From Saccharibacillus qingshengii (GTDB taxonomy: Bacteria > Bacillota > Bacilli > Paenibacillales > Paenibacillaceae): a stretch of DNA of 64,000 nucleotides. A model generated the notes under the pieces. It did no database searches and was not told the origin of the DNA. It saw only the letters and a list, made by a program, of their open reading frames with translations. The stretch is taken from the NCBI RefSeq assembly GCF_013185195.1, contig NZ_JAAZWC010000001.1:186001-250000 (forward strand). Reading direction: 5' to 3'. The translations under genes and the position numbers were made by a program. Below are positions 34,594 through 43,174 of the stretch, in pieces. How positions within the stretch are numbered: position 1 is the first letter of the stretch; the number at the start of each line of letters is the position of its first letter.

Positions 34594-34948
34594 CTTGCTC
34601 CTCCTTTTTGTTTTTCGGGGCCGTTTTCTTGGCGACCGTTCCCGTCACCCACAAAACGGCAAACGTACTGCCGACAACGCCGACAACAATCGATGCGGCA
34701 TTGCCGCCCAGCAGCGGAATCAGAGCCGCCGCCCCGATCACATAGGGAATAAAGAACAGCAGAAGATGCCCGGTCAGCAGGTTGGCCGATTCTTCGACCC
34801 ATTCCAGCTTGACGAGCTTCCCGAACAGCGCAGCCAAAAACAGCAGCAGACCCAAGACATTGCCCGGCAGCGGAACATGCAGCATGTCATGCAGCAGAAC
34901 GCCGGCCAAACTGAACCCGAGCAGGATCGCAAATCCGCGCATAATCAT
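34574..34948 (-). CDS. lrgA: LrgA/CidA-family membrane protein
   Basis: This 124-residue protein has four hydrophobic helices and the family segments LHVPLPGNVLGLLLFLAAL, WVEESANLLTGHLLLFFIPY and a basic cytosolic tail (KKTAPKNKKEEQDD). It is the first gene of lrgAB and partner of LrgB. A TATAAT -10 lies about 50 bp upstream on the minus strand (34999-35004). Its promoter region is shared with the divergent ldh gene and holds an inverted repeat (35036-35055). Confidence 0.92.
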   Translation of the reverse strand: MIMRGFAILLGFSLAGVLLHDMLHVPLPGNVLGLLLFLAALFGKLVKLEWVEESANLLTGHLLLFFIPYVIGAAALIPLLGGNAASIVVGVVGSTFAVLWVTGTVAKKTAPKNKKEEQDDRLSA

Positions 34949-34998
34949 TCAACTCTTTTCTATCGGGTGTTCCCGAGTACTTGTCCAAACATTTTTTT

Positions 34999-35077
34999 AT
35001 TATACCAAAAGGGGGGAAGGGTCATGCAAAGACTTTTGACACAATTTCGTGACAAGTGGCTTTTTACCGTGTAAACT
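34999..35077. promoter_or_regulatory. Divergent lrgA/ldh promoter region with an inverted repeat
   Basis: For ldh: GTGACA (35049-35054), 17-bp spacer, TAAACT (35072-35077). For lrgA: TATAAT on the minus strand at 34999-35004. TTGACAC-N6-GTGACAA (35036-35055), with one mismatch between arms, overlaps the ldh -35. Its size and position resemble a Rex operator (TTGTGAA-N6-TTCACAA), but the arm sequence differs, so the repressor identity is open. Confidence 0.6.
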
Positions 35078-35143
35078 GGTTAAAAGTTAAGAGGATCTTT
35101 TCTTCCTCTATCTTACAAGTTTAAGAAACGGAGTGAATTGAAT

Positions 35144-36073
35144 ATGACCAACTCATCCACGCGTTCCCGCCGTGTCGTCGTAATCGGCACGGGCGACGTA
35201 GGAGCCACAACGGCCTACACTTTACTGCTCAGGCAGCGTATGACCGAACTCGTACTTATTGATGTGAACAAGGAACTTGCACTTGGACAGGCGCTCGACA
35301 TGAATCACGGACTTCCATTCGTGGGCGGTGTCAAAGTCTGGGCCGGCGATTATTCCGATTGCAAAGACGCAGCCGTTATCGTCATCGCGGCCGGCGCCGC
35401 ACAGCGCCCGGGCGAAACGCGTATCGACCTGCTCAACCGCAATGCGGGAATCTTCGATCAAATCATCGGCAATATCGTCAAATACAACGATAACGGCATT
35501 ATTTTGGTGGCTACCAATCCGGTTGATATCCTCTCGTACGTCTCGTACAAGAAGAGCGGCTGGCCGGCTCACCGGGTTATCGGTTCGGGTACGCTGCTCG
35601 ACAGCGCCCGCTTCCGTTATCTGATCGGCAAGCAGAAGAACCTTGATCCGCGCAGTATTCACGCGCACATCATCGGCGAGCACGGCGATTCCGAGCTGCC
35701 GGTATGGAGCATGGCGAACGTAGCCGGTGCGGATCTTAACATCTCGGAGAGCGATCAGGACCAAATCTTCCACAACACGAAGAATGCCGCTTACGAGATC
35801 ATCAACGCCAAAGGATCGACGTATTATGCGATTGCCCTTGCCTTGGACCGCATCGTAACCGCCATCTTGCAGAATGAAAGTTCCGTATTGAACGTATCGA
35901 CACTGCTGGACAACTATCACGGTATTTCCGACGTCTATCTCGGACTGCCATGTGTCGTCGACAGCTCCGGTGTCCGCGAGCATCTGGAAATTCCGATGAA
36001 CGACAAAGAGCTGGAACTGCTCAATGCTTCGGCAAACAAGCTCAAATCGGAAATTGCCAAAGTCAACCTGTAA
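35144..36073 (+). CDS. ldh: L-lactate dehydrogenase
   Basis: This 309-residue enzyme interconverts pyruvate and lactate with NADH in the cytosol. The NAD motif is VIGTGDVGATTA (about residues 14-25). Further markers are the substrate-specificity loop AAGAAQRPGETRIDLL with the substrate-contacting Arg, the segment IILVATNPVDILSYVSYKKSG, and the active-site HIIGEHGDSELPVWS with the catalytic His. A Gln at the specificity position (QRPGETR) favours lactate over malate. ATG 35144 has GGAG 10 nt upstream; a TTG lies two codons before. A strong terminator follows, and lrgAB is divergent. Confidence 0.96.
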   Translation: MTNSSTRSRRVVVIGTGDVGATTAYTLLLRQRMTELVLIDVNKELALGQALDMNHGLPFVGGVKVWAGDYSDCKDAAVIVIAAGAAQRPGETRIDLLNRNAGIFDQIIGNIVKYNDNGIILVATNPVDILSYVSYKKSGWPAHRVIGSGTLLDSARFRYLIGKQKNLDPRSIHAHIIGEHGDSELPVWSMANVAGADLNISESDQDQIFHNTKNAAYEIINAKGSTYYAIALALDRIVTAILQNESSVLNVSTLLDNYHGISDVYLGLPCVVDSSGVREHLEIPMNDKELELLNASANKLKSEIAKVNL

Positions 36074-36091
36074 GATAAACGGCGATATGTC

Positions 36092-36131
36092 AAAAAGCCC
36101 GGGTTTCTCCAAAGAGAAACCCGGGCTTTTC
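36092..36131 (+). terminator. Terminator of ldh
   Basis: AAAAGCCCGGGTTTCTC and its complement form a 17-bp perfect stem with a 4-nt loop, with T-runs on both strands. It also serves the converging gene at 36162. Confidence 0.93.
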
Positions 36132-36161
36132 CGTATGGCTGAAGCAGGATTCGGTCTCCGG

Positions 36162-37247
36162 CTACAGCCTTATGATCTCGGCGCGAACCAGCTGGCCGGT
36201 GAACGCATCGCACACAAACTCGCTTTCTTCGATCCAGATCAGCGAGGCTTGCTTTGCTTCGCCTTCTTCGCTGTCGGTCAGCACATAATAAGGCAGCACT
36301 CGAATTTGTCCGCGAAGATTCTGCCAAGCTTCGTCTTCGGCTAATCGGGGCTTATCGAAGGCTTCGGCAAAACGTTCCAGACGAACCCGGCGGAATTGAA
36401 GCTCGTCGGAAACGGCCGACAGCCTTCCGGTACGCCGATCTACATACAAATCGAGACAGGCGCCCAGCACCGGAATGCCGTGAACAAGGCGGTACACGCG
36501 GACATGGACAGAGCTGCCCACCGTTTGAAACGAAGAGCGTTCCCTGCCGGCGAGAAACGCCCAGCGGTAAGCTCGAGGACGTGGACTTCTCAGCAGATAG
36601 TCAAGCACGGAGCCGCGAACGCGCCGCAGTTCATCGCGTTCCAGAGGCTCCGATCTGTTCGGATCGCCGGCAGGCAGACGGCCCTGAAGCGGGCGGATCG
36701 GGGCGGCTGGGCTTCGCTTGACTCCCCCGCCGCCGCGCAGGTCGATCCATTCCCAAGGCCCCAACTTCTCGCTTTGAACGATCCTGCGGCCTTCCCGGTC
36801 ATAGGCGCGCGGCGGGAACAGATAGAACGGCCGAACCGAGGAGACATCCAGTGCATATACCGCCCGGAGGCAGGAGGCGTCTTCAGGCGGATGGATCCCG
36901 GAAGGAGACTCTTGGGTCGGAGGCGGTTCGAATCGGCAGGGTGTCCAATCGGTCTGCAGATCGAGAAGTTCGCCTGCAGCGTCCATACGCAGGAACAGAT
37001 GCGGGCCCCGATAGAAAGCAATACCGCCGTGCTGCCGTCCGTATTCCAGCAGCCGTTCATTCTTGTCCAGCTCAAGTGCCCGGACAGGCATCAATTCATC
37101 CGGATCGATATCGGGCCGAACACGTGCAATCAGCTCTTGGGCGCGGTCTGCGCAGAAGGAACTTTCCGCGCCGGAGAGAAACCGGACATCCCCGGGATTC
37201 TCGATCCGGATCCCCGAAAGCGGATCATGGCCGTCACGTTTTGTCAA
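36162..37247 (-). CDS. Unknown protein with a YcdB/PepSY-like C-terminal region
   Basis: This 361-residue, Arg-rich protein has no signal peptide or membrane span. The C-terminal third reads like YcdB/YcdC or PepSY-type modules: SSVHVRVYRLVHGIPVLGAC, LYVDRRTGRLSAVSDEL, then LPYYVLTD and WIEESEFVCDAFTGQLV. Such modules are usually extracytoplasmic, so their presence in an apparently cytosolic protein is odd. Start TTG 37247 follows GGGGGAG; no ATG nearby fits better. It lies 21 nt after the gene at 37269 and probably shares its operon. Function is unknown. Confidence 0.65.
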   Translation of the reverse strand: MTKRDGHDPLSGIRIENPGDVRFLSGAESSFCADRAQELIARVRPDIDPDELMPVRALELDKNERLLEYGRQHGGIAFYRGPHLFLRMDAAGELLDLQTDWTPCRFEPPPTQESPSGIHPPEDASCLRAVYALDVSSVRPFYLFPPRAYDREGRRIVQSEKLGPWEWIDLRGGGGVKRSPAAPIRPLQGRLPAGDPNRSEPLERDELRRVRGSVLDYLLRSPRPRAYRWAFLAGRERSSFQTVGSSVHVRVYRLVHGIPVLGACLDLYVDRRTGRLSAVSDELQFRRVRLERFAEAFDKPRLAEDEAWQNLRGQIRVLPYYVLTDSEEGEAKQASLIWIEESEFVCDAFTGQLVRAEIIRL

Positions 37248-37268
37248 AGGCGTCTCCCCCTTGGCGAT

Positions 37269-38360
37269 TTAGTACGGAAGACCGTCGCCTGGCTCTTCCT
37301 TGCGTTCGAGCAGACGCTTGGCTACCGTCTCGAAATCTTCGGGCTGAAGCAGCTCGACCGGAGAATGTCCTTTGTCGAACACAAACGACTCCCCTTCCAG
37401 AATAACCGCATAACGGCCGTTCAGACGGGTAATATGCACGCCGTATCCAAAGTCCGCCAACAGACCTTTGATCTGGCTGTTGCCTAACTTGAAGCGGACC
37501 TCGATTTCCGGCTGGAATTCCGTAATCCGTTCGGCGGCTTCCATCACCTGCTGGGGTTCCCACTTTTCCTGAATATCCCGTTTGTCGCTCGCTGTCCACA
37601 ATTCGAGATCGTGTTCTTCGCGCTGCCGCTCTTCGCTTGTCTCGTCCGGCCATTTTTCTTCGACATAAGTCTGAACAAATTCCATCACGCGCTCGTTTAC
37701 GATCTCCGGCATCGACTGCTCGTAGACGACAAATTTCAGGAAATCTTCGAAATATCGGGCATGCGAAGGTTGATGGATCTTCAATTCCCAGTCTTCGGTC
37801 ATCCCCGCTTCCGGCATATGCGGATACATGATCGACTTGATGTTCTTGGTACTGATCGCCATTTCCACTTCGTCGATCAGGTTCTGCTCATCGGAGATCC
37901 GGGCGATCTTGTTCTCGAAGTCGCATTTCATGACGAAAATAAACGGATCGTCGGAATGCGTCGTCATTTTGGCCCGGGTGAGTACCAATGCACCGCCGCG
38001 GACCGATCCCGTATCCAGATAATTGCGCACCAGATCGTCGCAGGCGTTTTTGAAGTCTTCTTTGCCGTCCGCGGTCCGCATCCGGTTGAACATATTGAAG
38101 TTCGGGTTGCTGTCCAGCTCGTAGCCCGGCTCCACGATAAACGTTCCGATCTTGGTGGGCGCCTGCTCGGTCAGCGGATTTTTCTCCACTTTCCGTTTGG
38201 CGATCCGCGAAAACTCGCTGTCGAGAAATTTTTTGACCGGACTGTCTTCATAATCGTAATCGTCCATGGTCTGATAATGCTTGTAACCCCGGGCCCCCTG
38301 GCCTTCACGGCCTTCAACCTGGATCACGAAAAAAGACAAATATTCGATATCGAAACGCAT
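37269..38360 (-). CDS. Conserved Bacillales protein, DUF3900-like
   Basis: This 363-residue cytosolic protein starts MRFDIEYLSFFVIQVEG. It has an acidic middle (KHYQTMDDYDYEDSPVKKFLDSE), then LVLTRAKMTTHSDDPFIFVMKCDFE and MYPHMPEAGMTEDWELKIHQ. The layout resembles the DUF3900 family of Bacillales, a recollection I could not check. The segment beginning LVLTRAKM with later LIDEVEMAISTKNIKSIM also recalls nucleoid-associated or YejK-like folds. No enzymatic motif is visible. It is the first gene of a likely two-gene unit with 36162-37247. The 265-bp region upstream holds a terminator near 38541-38578 and nothing else assignable. Confidence 0.7.
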   Translation of the reverse strand: MRFDIEYLSFFVIQVEGREGQGARGYKHYQTMDDYDYEDSPVKKFLDSEFSRIAKRKVEKNPLTEQAPTKIGTFIVEPGYELDSNPNFNMFNRMRTADGKEDFKNACDDLVRNYLDTGSVRGGALVLTRAKMTTHSDDPFIFVMKCDFENKIARISDEQNLIDEVEMAISTKNIKSIMYPHMPEAGMTEDWELKIHQPSHARYFEDFLKFVVYEQSMPEIVNERVMEFVQTYVEEKWPDETSEERQREEHDLELWTASDKRDIQEKWEPQQVMEAAERITEFQPEIEVRFKLGNSQIKGLLADFGYGVHITRLNGRYAVILEGESFVFDKGHSPVELLQPEDFETVAKRLLERKEEPGDGLPY

Positions 38361-38540
38361 TTCGGTTTAGACCCCTTCTGCCTTCGGGCTGTTTCCCCGC
38401 TCCGTAAGGCCTTGATAACCGCCGTGCTTGATCGCATGTTCCGGCAGCAAACTTCCTGTCTGACTACGATAGCACGATGGCCGAAAATGAACAATCCGGG
38501 AGTAGAGAAAATCGGTCCCGCATCGCTAAAGTCTCCATTC

Positions 38541-38578
38541 AAAAAACGCGGTTCGCCGCTTTGGGCGCAACCGCGTTT
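38541..38578 (-). terminator. Terminator of the 116-residue protein gene
   Basis: AAACGCGGTT and AACCGCGTTT pair around a CGCC/GGGCG inner stem. On the minus strand TTTTTT follows. Confidence 0.85.
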
Positions 38579-38625
38579 GGATAGGCTCGGACCGAAATCC
38601 TAAGGCCCATGGAATGACTACACTC

Positions 38626-38976
38626 TTACTTGCCCTGCCGCTGCTGCATGAACTCCAGCCCTTTTTGCAGCAGTTCCTGCATGGAGCCGAACTGCGTATT
38701 GGCATTCACCTTCTCGTCCAGCTCCTCCGGCGGAACCTGCTGCAGAGCGTTCGCGTCGCTGCCGCCGATTCCGAACTTTTGCAGCATTTCCGCGGCCGAC
38801 TTGAACGGAGTATACTTTTGCAAAAACTCCGAATTCAGCAGTTGGTCCAGCGGCAGCTTTTGCAGGATTTCGCCTAAAGGAAGTTTGTTCAGCATCTCCG
38901 CCAATCCGCCGGTTCCGCCTGCACCTCCTTGAAGCTTGCCCAGCATATCTCCCAGTCCTCCAAGATTGAATCCCAT
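38626..38976 (-). CDS. Small Leu/Gln/Gly-rich protein of unknown function
   Basis: I do not recognise this 116-residue protein. It has no signal peptide. A glycine-rich start (MGFNLGGLGDMLGKLQGGAGG) is followed by amphipathic repeats of the type LPLGEILQKLPLDQLLNSEFLQKY, then a polar C-terminus ending in MQQRQGK. The repeats suggest a self-associating helical protein. ATG 38976 has a strong AAGGAGGT. It is monocistronic with its own terminator. Confidence 0.75.
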   Translation of the reverse strand: MGFNLGGLGDMLGKLQGGAGGTGGLAEMLNKLPLGEILQKLPLDQLLNSEFLQKYTPFKSAAEMLQKFGIGGSDANALQQVPPEELDEKVNANTQFGSMQELLQKGLEFMQQRQGK

Positions 38977-39039
38977 TTCGATAACCTCCTTAGATTCGGA
39001 AAAGCCGCGGCGCAGAGACCGCCTTTTTCCGTCACGTAC

Positions 39040-39990
39040 TTAGGAGTTCTTACCCTTATCTCCCGGCAGCTTAACATCCAGGCGATCCATCGCTTCTTCC
39101 TTCTCCCGATTCGTTACGTGTGTGTATACGGTTGTCGTCTGGATCGAAGCATGCCCGAGCATTTCCTGAACCGTCCGCAGATCCGCGCCCCGGCGCAGCA
39201 GCATGGTCGCAAACGAATGCCGCAGTTTGTGGCTCGAATACGCAATACGCTGGTTGGGATCCAGATCCTGCTGAAATCGGTCAAACGTATCGGCGGCCAG
39301 CTGCTGGATCGCACGAATCGACATCCGGCGGCCTTTTTGCGAAACGAACAGCGCTTCTTCCCGCTGCGTCCACGGCGAGAGGCGCTGCGCAATCGCTTCC
39401 TCCAACACGCCGCCTACCGCTTCGGGAACCGGAAGCGTACGCCATTTGCGCCCTTTGCCGAACACCTGGAGCGTGCGCCGCTCGGCATTGTAATGGGAGA
39501 CATTGAGCGCGTGAACTTCGCCGACCCGCAGCCCCATGTAGGCCATAAGCAGGAAAATCGCCAGATTGCGCCCCCGATATTTGCCTTCAACCGCTTCCAG
39601 GAACACGCCGATCTGCCGTTCGTCCAGATAGACGGGGGCCCGGTTCGTTTCGGTTTTGGCTTTTTTGATCCCGAATGCCGGGTTGTGCTCCAGCAGCTCG
39701 AGTTCGATCAGCGCTTTGAAAAAACACTGCACGGCGGCATGTTTGCGATTGCGCGTCGCGTCCCCCGCCCCTTCGCGTCTGGCACTCGACAGGAAAGACA
39801 TCACATGAATTTTCTTGACCGTATTCAGTTCCCGTCCGTTCAGTGCGATCAGAAAATGCCGTACGTCGCTGAGATAATTTTTTTGCGTATAATCGGTATA
39901 TCCCGCGTCCTGCATCCAGATCAGAAAAGCTTCCAGATACTCGGTATAAGTCTCGCAGGCTTCGTCGTCGGGAATCCGGATCGTCGTCAT
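39040..39990 (-). CDS. XerC/XerD-like tyrosine recombinase
   Basis: This 316-residue site-specific recombinase has an N-terminal SAM-like DNA-binding domain (YTEYLEAFLIWMQDAGYTDYTQ, SFLSSARR) and a complete C-terminal catalytic domain. The catalytic Arg lies in YMGLRVGEVHAL, Lys in GKGRKWR, His-x2-Arg in SSHKLRHSF, His in LGHASIQTT and the nucleophilic Tyr in VYTHV. ATG 39990 is chosen; a TTG ten codons upstream is possible. No integrase partner, att-like duplication or phage gene is nearby, so it may be a housekeeping Xer paralogue or a relic of a mobile element. Confidence 0.92.
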   Translation of the reverse strand: MTTIRIPDDEACETYTEYLEAFLIWMQDAGYTDYTQKNYLSDVRHFLIALNGRELNTVKKIHVMSFLSSARREGAGDATRNRKHAAVQCFFKALIELELLEHNPAFGIKKAKTETNRAPVYLDERQIGVFLEAVEGKYRGRNLAIFLLMAYMGLRVGEVHALNVSHYNAERRTLQVFGKGRKWRTLPVPEAVGGVLEEAIAQRLSPWTQREEALFVSQKGRRMSIRAIQQLAADTFDRFQQDLDPNQRIAYSSHKLRHSFATMLLRRGADLRTVQEMLGHASIQTTTVYTHVTNREKEEAMDRLDVKLPGDKGKNS

Positions 39991-40146
39991 GGTCAAGTTC
40001 GCCCCGTTTCCGCTTATCAAGTTTCTTCTATAATATTGTGGACTAATTCGGGGTTGCCTGGCAAGTTTTGTTCAAAGCTTCGGCAACTCTTTGGGTGGCC
40101 TTAACGTTAAAGAACCGAAAAGGATAAAATAGGAAATCAAAAAAGT

Positions 40147-40169
40147 AACATATTTATTATTATGTAAAC
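40147..40169 (+). promoter_or_regulatory. Recurrent palindrome, copy 1, before beta-propeller gene A
   Basis: ACATAT-TTATTA-TTATGT followed by AAAC. It is the same element as at 46524-46545 and 52520-52541, with one arm mismatch. It ends 30 nt before the ATG, so it would overlap the core promoter. The regulator is unknown. Confidence 0.55.
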
Positions 40170-40198
40170 TAAATTTATTCTGCAAAGAGAGGTCCTTG

Positions 40199-41518
40199 AT
40201 GATGCCAAAAAATGCTCGTGTGATGACTGCTGTGATCTCATTCGGACTCGTCTGCTCCATCCTGCCTTCCGCTGCCGCTTCTCCTGTTGTTTCCTATACC
40301 AATTCTGCTATTGTCAGTGCGGAAAACGAGAACGTTCCGGCGTTGAAGACGCTGTGGAAAACACAAATGGATTCTTCGCCTGCCGAAGGAGTTATTCGCT
40401 CGGCTGCACGGACCTCCGGCGGGCTCGTCTTTTTCCCAAAAGGAGGAAAGTTGTACGCGGCTGCCGCTTCAACCGGACGAACCCGCTGGACCGCAAACGT
40501 CAAACCGGCTTCTCCGGTAATGCTTAGCCAAAATACACTGTATGTCGTAGACGCTGCCGGCATGCTTCGGGCGCTGAACATGCAGACGGGACGGCAGCTC
40601 TGGCAAACCCAAACGGGTTTCAAGCCTCAAACGTCGACTATCACTTCTTCCCTGTCTGCAGGCATTCTCTATGTCGGCGGTCCGCTCGCTTTGAAAGCCT
40701 ATGATCCCGCAACCGGCAGGCAGCTGTGGAAAACGTCGACCGAAAGCGAATACGGCGGTCCGACCTCCTATGGCGTGTATGACGGGATCCTGGTCGTCTC
40801 CTCGGTCGTCAGCGGAGCGCTGACCTTCGATCAGTACAAAGCCTACAATCCGAAAACAGGGCGGAATTTGTGGACGCTCAACAGCAGCCACGGCCCTGTA
40901 CTCGAGTTTCGACACGGTCTTCTGTATCTGCGCAATACCGCTCAATGGGCATCCCCGAATCATGCGGCCAAGCTTGATCAAGTCGAGATCAAGACCGGCC
41001 GAATAAAAACTTCGTACGATTACGTTCAGGTTGTAGACGGTTTGTACCAATCGGCGGAGCAGCTCGTGGTTGAAGGGGACTATGTGTATGTCGCAATGGA
41101 GAAGTATACCGCAGGCGTGCTGGAAGGGATTGCTCCCGTCCTGTACCGGTTTGATCTGAATCAAGACCCCAATAAGCAAAAGCCTGTCGTTTATGAAGGG
41201 TACGGCAAATTCCTGGCGGGGCCCTATAAGAACCGGCTGTTTTTCCAAGACGGTCTGAGCCTGAATTCGCTGCTGCCGGGCCAAAAAGAAACGACGACGT
41301 ACAAGCTTGCGGGTAATCCGCTTGCCCGGCTCGATCTGCACGAAGCCGGACTGTATGCGGGACTGAGCGATGGCAAATTCTATTTGATCGATCTGGCTTC
41401 GGGCCAAACATCGGGCGTAGTCGATACCGGCAGCCGAACCTATGGCGAGACTCTTTTGGTAGGTCGTACCGTGCTGATCCAAACGGAAAAAGAACTGATT
41501 GCCGTCAAGCATCCTTGA
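40199..41518 (+). CDS. Secreted PQQ-type beta-propeller repeat protein (paralogue A)
   Basis: This 439-residue protein has a Sec signal peptide (VMTAVISFGLVCSILPSAAA). The mature part has propeller blades with the PQQ-repeat style AAASTGRTRWTANV, NMQTGRQLWQTQTG, DPATGRQLWKTSTE, NPKTGRNLWTLNSS. There is no PQQ-enzyme catalytic Asp/Cys pair evident, so a structural or binding role outside the cell is likelier than dehydrogenase activity. The C-terminus (LYAGLSDGKFYLIDLASGQTSG) is closely matched by the decayed copy at 46581-46882. ATG 40199 or 40202 follows GAGAGG. Paralogue B lies 108 bp downstream. Confidence 0.85.
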   Translation: MMPKNARVMTAVISFGLVCSILPSAAASPVVSYTNSAIVSAENENVPALKTLWKTQMDSSPAEGVIRSAARTSGGLVFFPKGGKLYAAAASTGRTRWTANVKPASPVMLSQNTLYVVDAAGMLRALNMQTGRQLWQTQTGFKPQTSTITSSLSAGILYVGGPLALKAYDPATGRQLWKTSTESEYGGPTSYGVYDGILVVSSVVSGALTFDQYKAYNPKTGRNLWTLNSSHGPVLEFRHGLLYLRNTAQWASPNHAAKLDQVEIKTGRIKTSYDYVQVVDGLYQSAEQLVVEGDYVYVAMEKYTAGVLEGIAPVLYRFDLNQDPNKQKPVVYEGYGKFLAGPYKNRLFFQDGLSLNSLLPGQKETTTYKLAGNPLARLDLHEAGLYAGLSDGKFYLIDLASGQTSGVVDTGSRTYGETLLVGRTVLIQTEKELIAVKHP

Positions 41519-41626
41519 ACGTAAAAGCTACATTTCCTTCTCCGCAGGACCGATAATAACTGAATAAGTAACTGCTGCCTTGTCAGGATTCAAGGCGGCT
41601 ATTCGACTCCGGGAGGATTACAAAAC

Positions 41627-43015
41627 ATGAGAAAATTACGTACAGCCGCCGTCGTGGCGGCCGTTCTGCTGAGCGTAGGCACCGTATCGGCCGCCGGTAC
41701 GGCACAGGCGAAGAACGAGAATAAACCTGCCCAGAAAAACGAACAAGGGCAAAAGAACGTTCAAAGTCAGAAGAAAGCGGACGGCAAAATCGCCGGAGAC
41801 AAGAAAAGACCTGCGGCGGCCCAAGCTCCTCTGCTCAAAGCCGCATGGGAAATATCGATGCAGGAGGCCGAGGTTCCCGGCGCGGCTGTTCAAACTGCGG
41901 ACGGACTCTTTTTCTACGAATCGGACGGTTCTCTTCGCGCCGCGGATGCCGCAACCGGCAAACTTAGATGGAGTTACGCCGGCGGAATCCTTCCGTCTGC
42001 ATCGGCCAATGCTTCTGTATTCCTGATCGAAGAAAACGAACGGATCACCAAACTGGACAGCCAAAAAGGAAAAAAACGCTGGAGCACCGAACTCGGGCAT
42101 ACCGCCGAAGCTTCGGAAGCTTCGCTTCGGGTGCTGCAGGGCAGTCTTTATTATTCCGACTCTTCGGGCAGGCTGGCCGCTTATCATACCGGAAACGGAA
42201 AGCTCAAGTGGGAAAACGACGAGATCCCGTCCGAGACTCTGCAGGTGCTGGGTCGCTACGGCGATGTGCTGGCTGCCGAAGGTACGACGCCCGCCGGAGA
42301 CCGAATCCTGTACGGCGTATATGCGGAAACCGGAAGCCTGCTCTGGCAGATCGAAGGTTCTTATGAAGTGCTGGGTACGCAAGATGACAAGCTGATCCTG
42401 CGCGATTTGTCCGCAACGGCAGCAGTCTCCGCTGACGAAGAAGATTCGGCGGCAGCGGACTATCTGATTACGCTTGTTCATGCCGATCTGAAAAGCGGAA
42501 AACTCACACCGGCCGGGCAGTATGCACCGCTTGAATCGGCGGGGATCGATCTCCAAAACAGCCGCACCTTCCTGCAGGGCTCTGTCGGATACTCGGTAGA
42601 TGAGACGGAAGACGGACTGCAGTTGACCCGCTTTTCTATGTCCCAGGGAAAATATGCGGACGCGGCCAAGAGCTATGCCAACGCCGGAGACTGGATCGGC
42701 GGCCCGGAGCAGGGATGGGCTTTCTTCCAAAAAGAAACAGGATTAACGGGAGTCAAGTTGGCCAACGGAGTTTCCGTATCGTTTGGAGATCCGGGCAGCA
42801 AAGCCGCTATCGCTCCGGTCGTATCCGGGCAGCTGGTCTATGTGGGGCTGGAGAACGGAGAAATCCATGTATTCAACCTAAAGACGGGCACTCCCGTCGG
42901 CAGACTGGCTGCAGGTTCCGGTGATATTCAATCGATTTCGGTGACCAAGTCGGGTCTGCTGATTCGTACGGACACGAAGTGGCTGGGTCTGACCCTGGCG
43001 AAAAGTTCGAAATAA
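41627..43015 (+). CDS. Secreted PQQ-type beta-propeller repeat protein (paralogue B)
   Basis: This 462-residue protein has a signal peptide (AAVVAAVLLSVGTVSAAGTAQA), a Lys/Gln/Asn-rich spacer (about residues 28-65) and propeller repeats: ADAATGKLRWSYAG, DSQKGKKRWSTELG, YHTGNGKLKWENDE, YAETGSLLWQIEG and FNLKTGTPVGRLAAG. The overall design is as in paralogue A, but the sequence is well diverged. ATG 41627 has GGGAGGA. It probably shares a transcript with A, although the 108-bp gap leaves room for a second promoter. Function is unknown; a cell-wall-associated scaffold is one possibility. Confidence 0.85.
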   Translation: MRKLRTAAVVAAVLLSVGTVSAAGTAQAKNENKPAQKNEQGQKNVQSQKKADGKIAGDKKRPAAAQAPLLKAAWEISMQEAEVPGAAVQTADGLFFYESDGSLRAADAATGKLRWSYAGGILPSASANASVFLIEENERITKLDSQKGKKRWSTELGHTAEASEASLRVLQGSLYYSDSSGRLAAYHTGNGKLKWENDEIPSETLQVLGRYGDVLAAEGTTPAGDRILYGVYAETGSLLWQIEGSYEVLGTQDDKLILRDLSATAAVSADEEDSAAADYLITLVHADLKSGKLTPAGQYAPLESAGIDLQNSRTFLQGSVGYSVDETEDGLQLTRFSMSQGKYADAAKSYANAGDWIGGPEQGWAFFQKETGLTGVKLANGVSVSFGDPGSKAAIAPVVSGQLVYVGLENGEIHVFNLKTGTPVGRLAAGSGDIQSISVTKSGLLIRTDTKWLGLTLAKSSK

Positions 43016-43174
43016 GCGCACGAATCCCTGCCCGGCAGCTGTGGAGAAACGGATAAAATGAAATAACGGACCCTTCTTTGTTTTTCGCGATTCAATTTGT
43101 GGTAATTAGCTGGGGTAGGCTAAAATCCATCAAATCTGCACGGGTGCTGATCAGCACCGGAAGGAGTCTGTTCC

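Noticed and set aside
39040-40020. Prophage or integron indicated by the tyrosine recombinase
   Set aside because: No phage structural genes, attC-like arrays, tRNA target or flanking direct repeats were seen.
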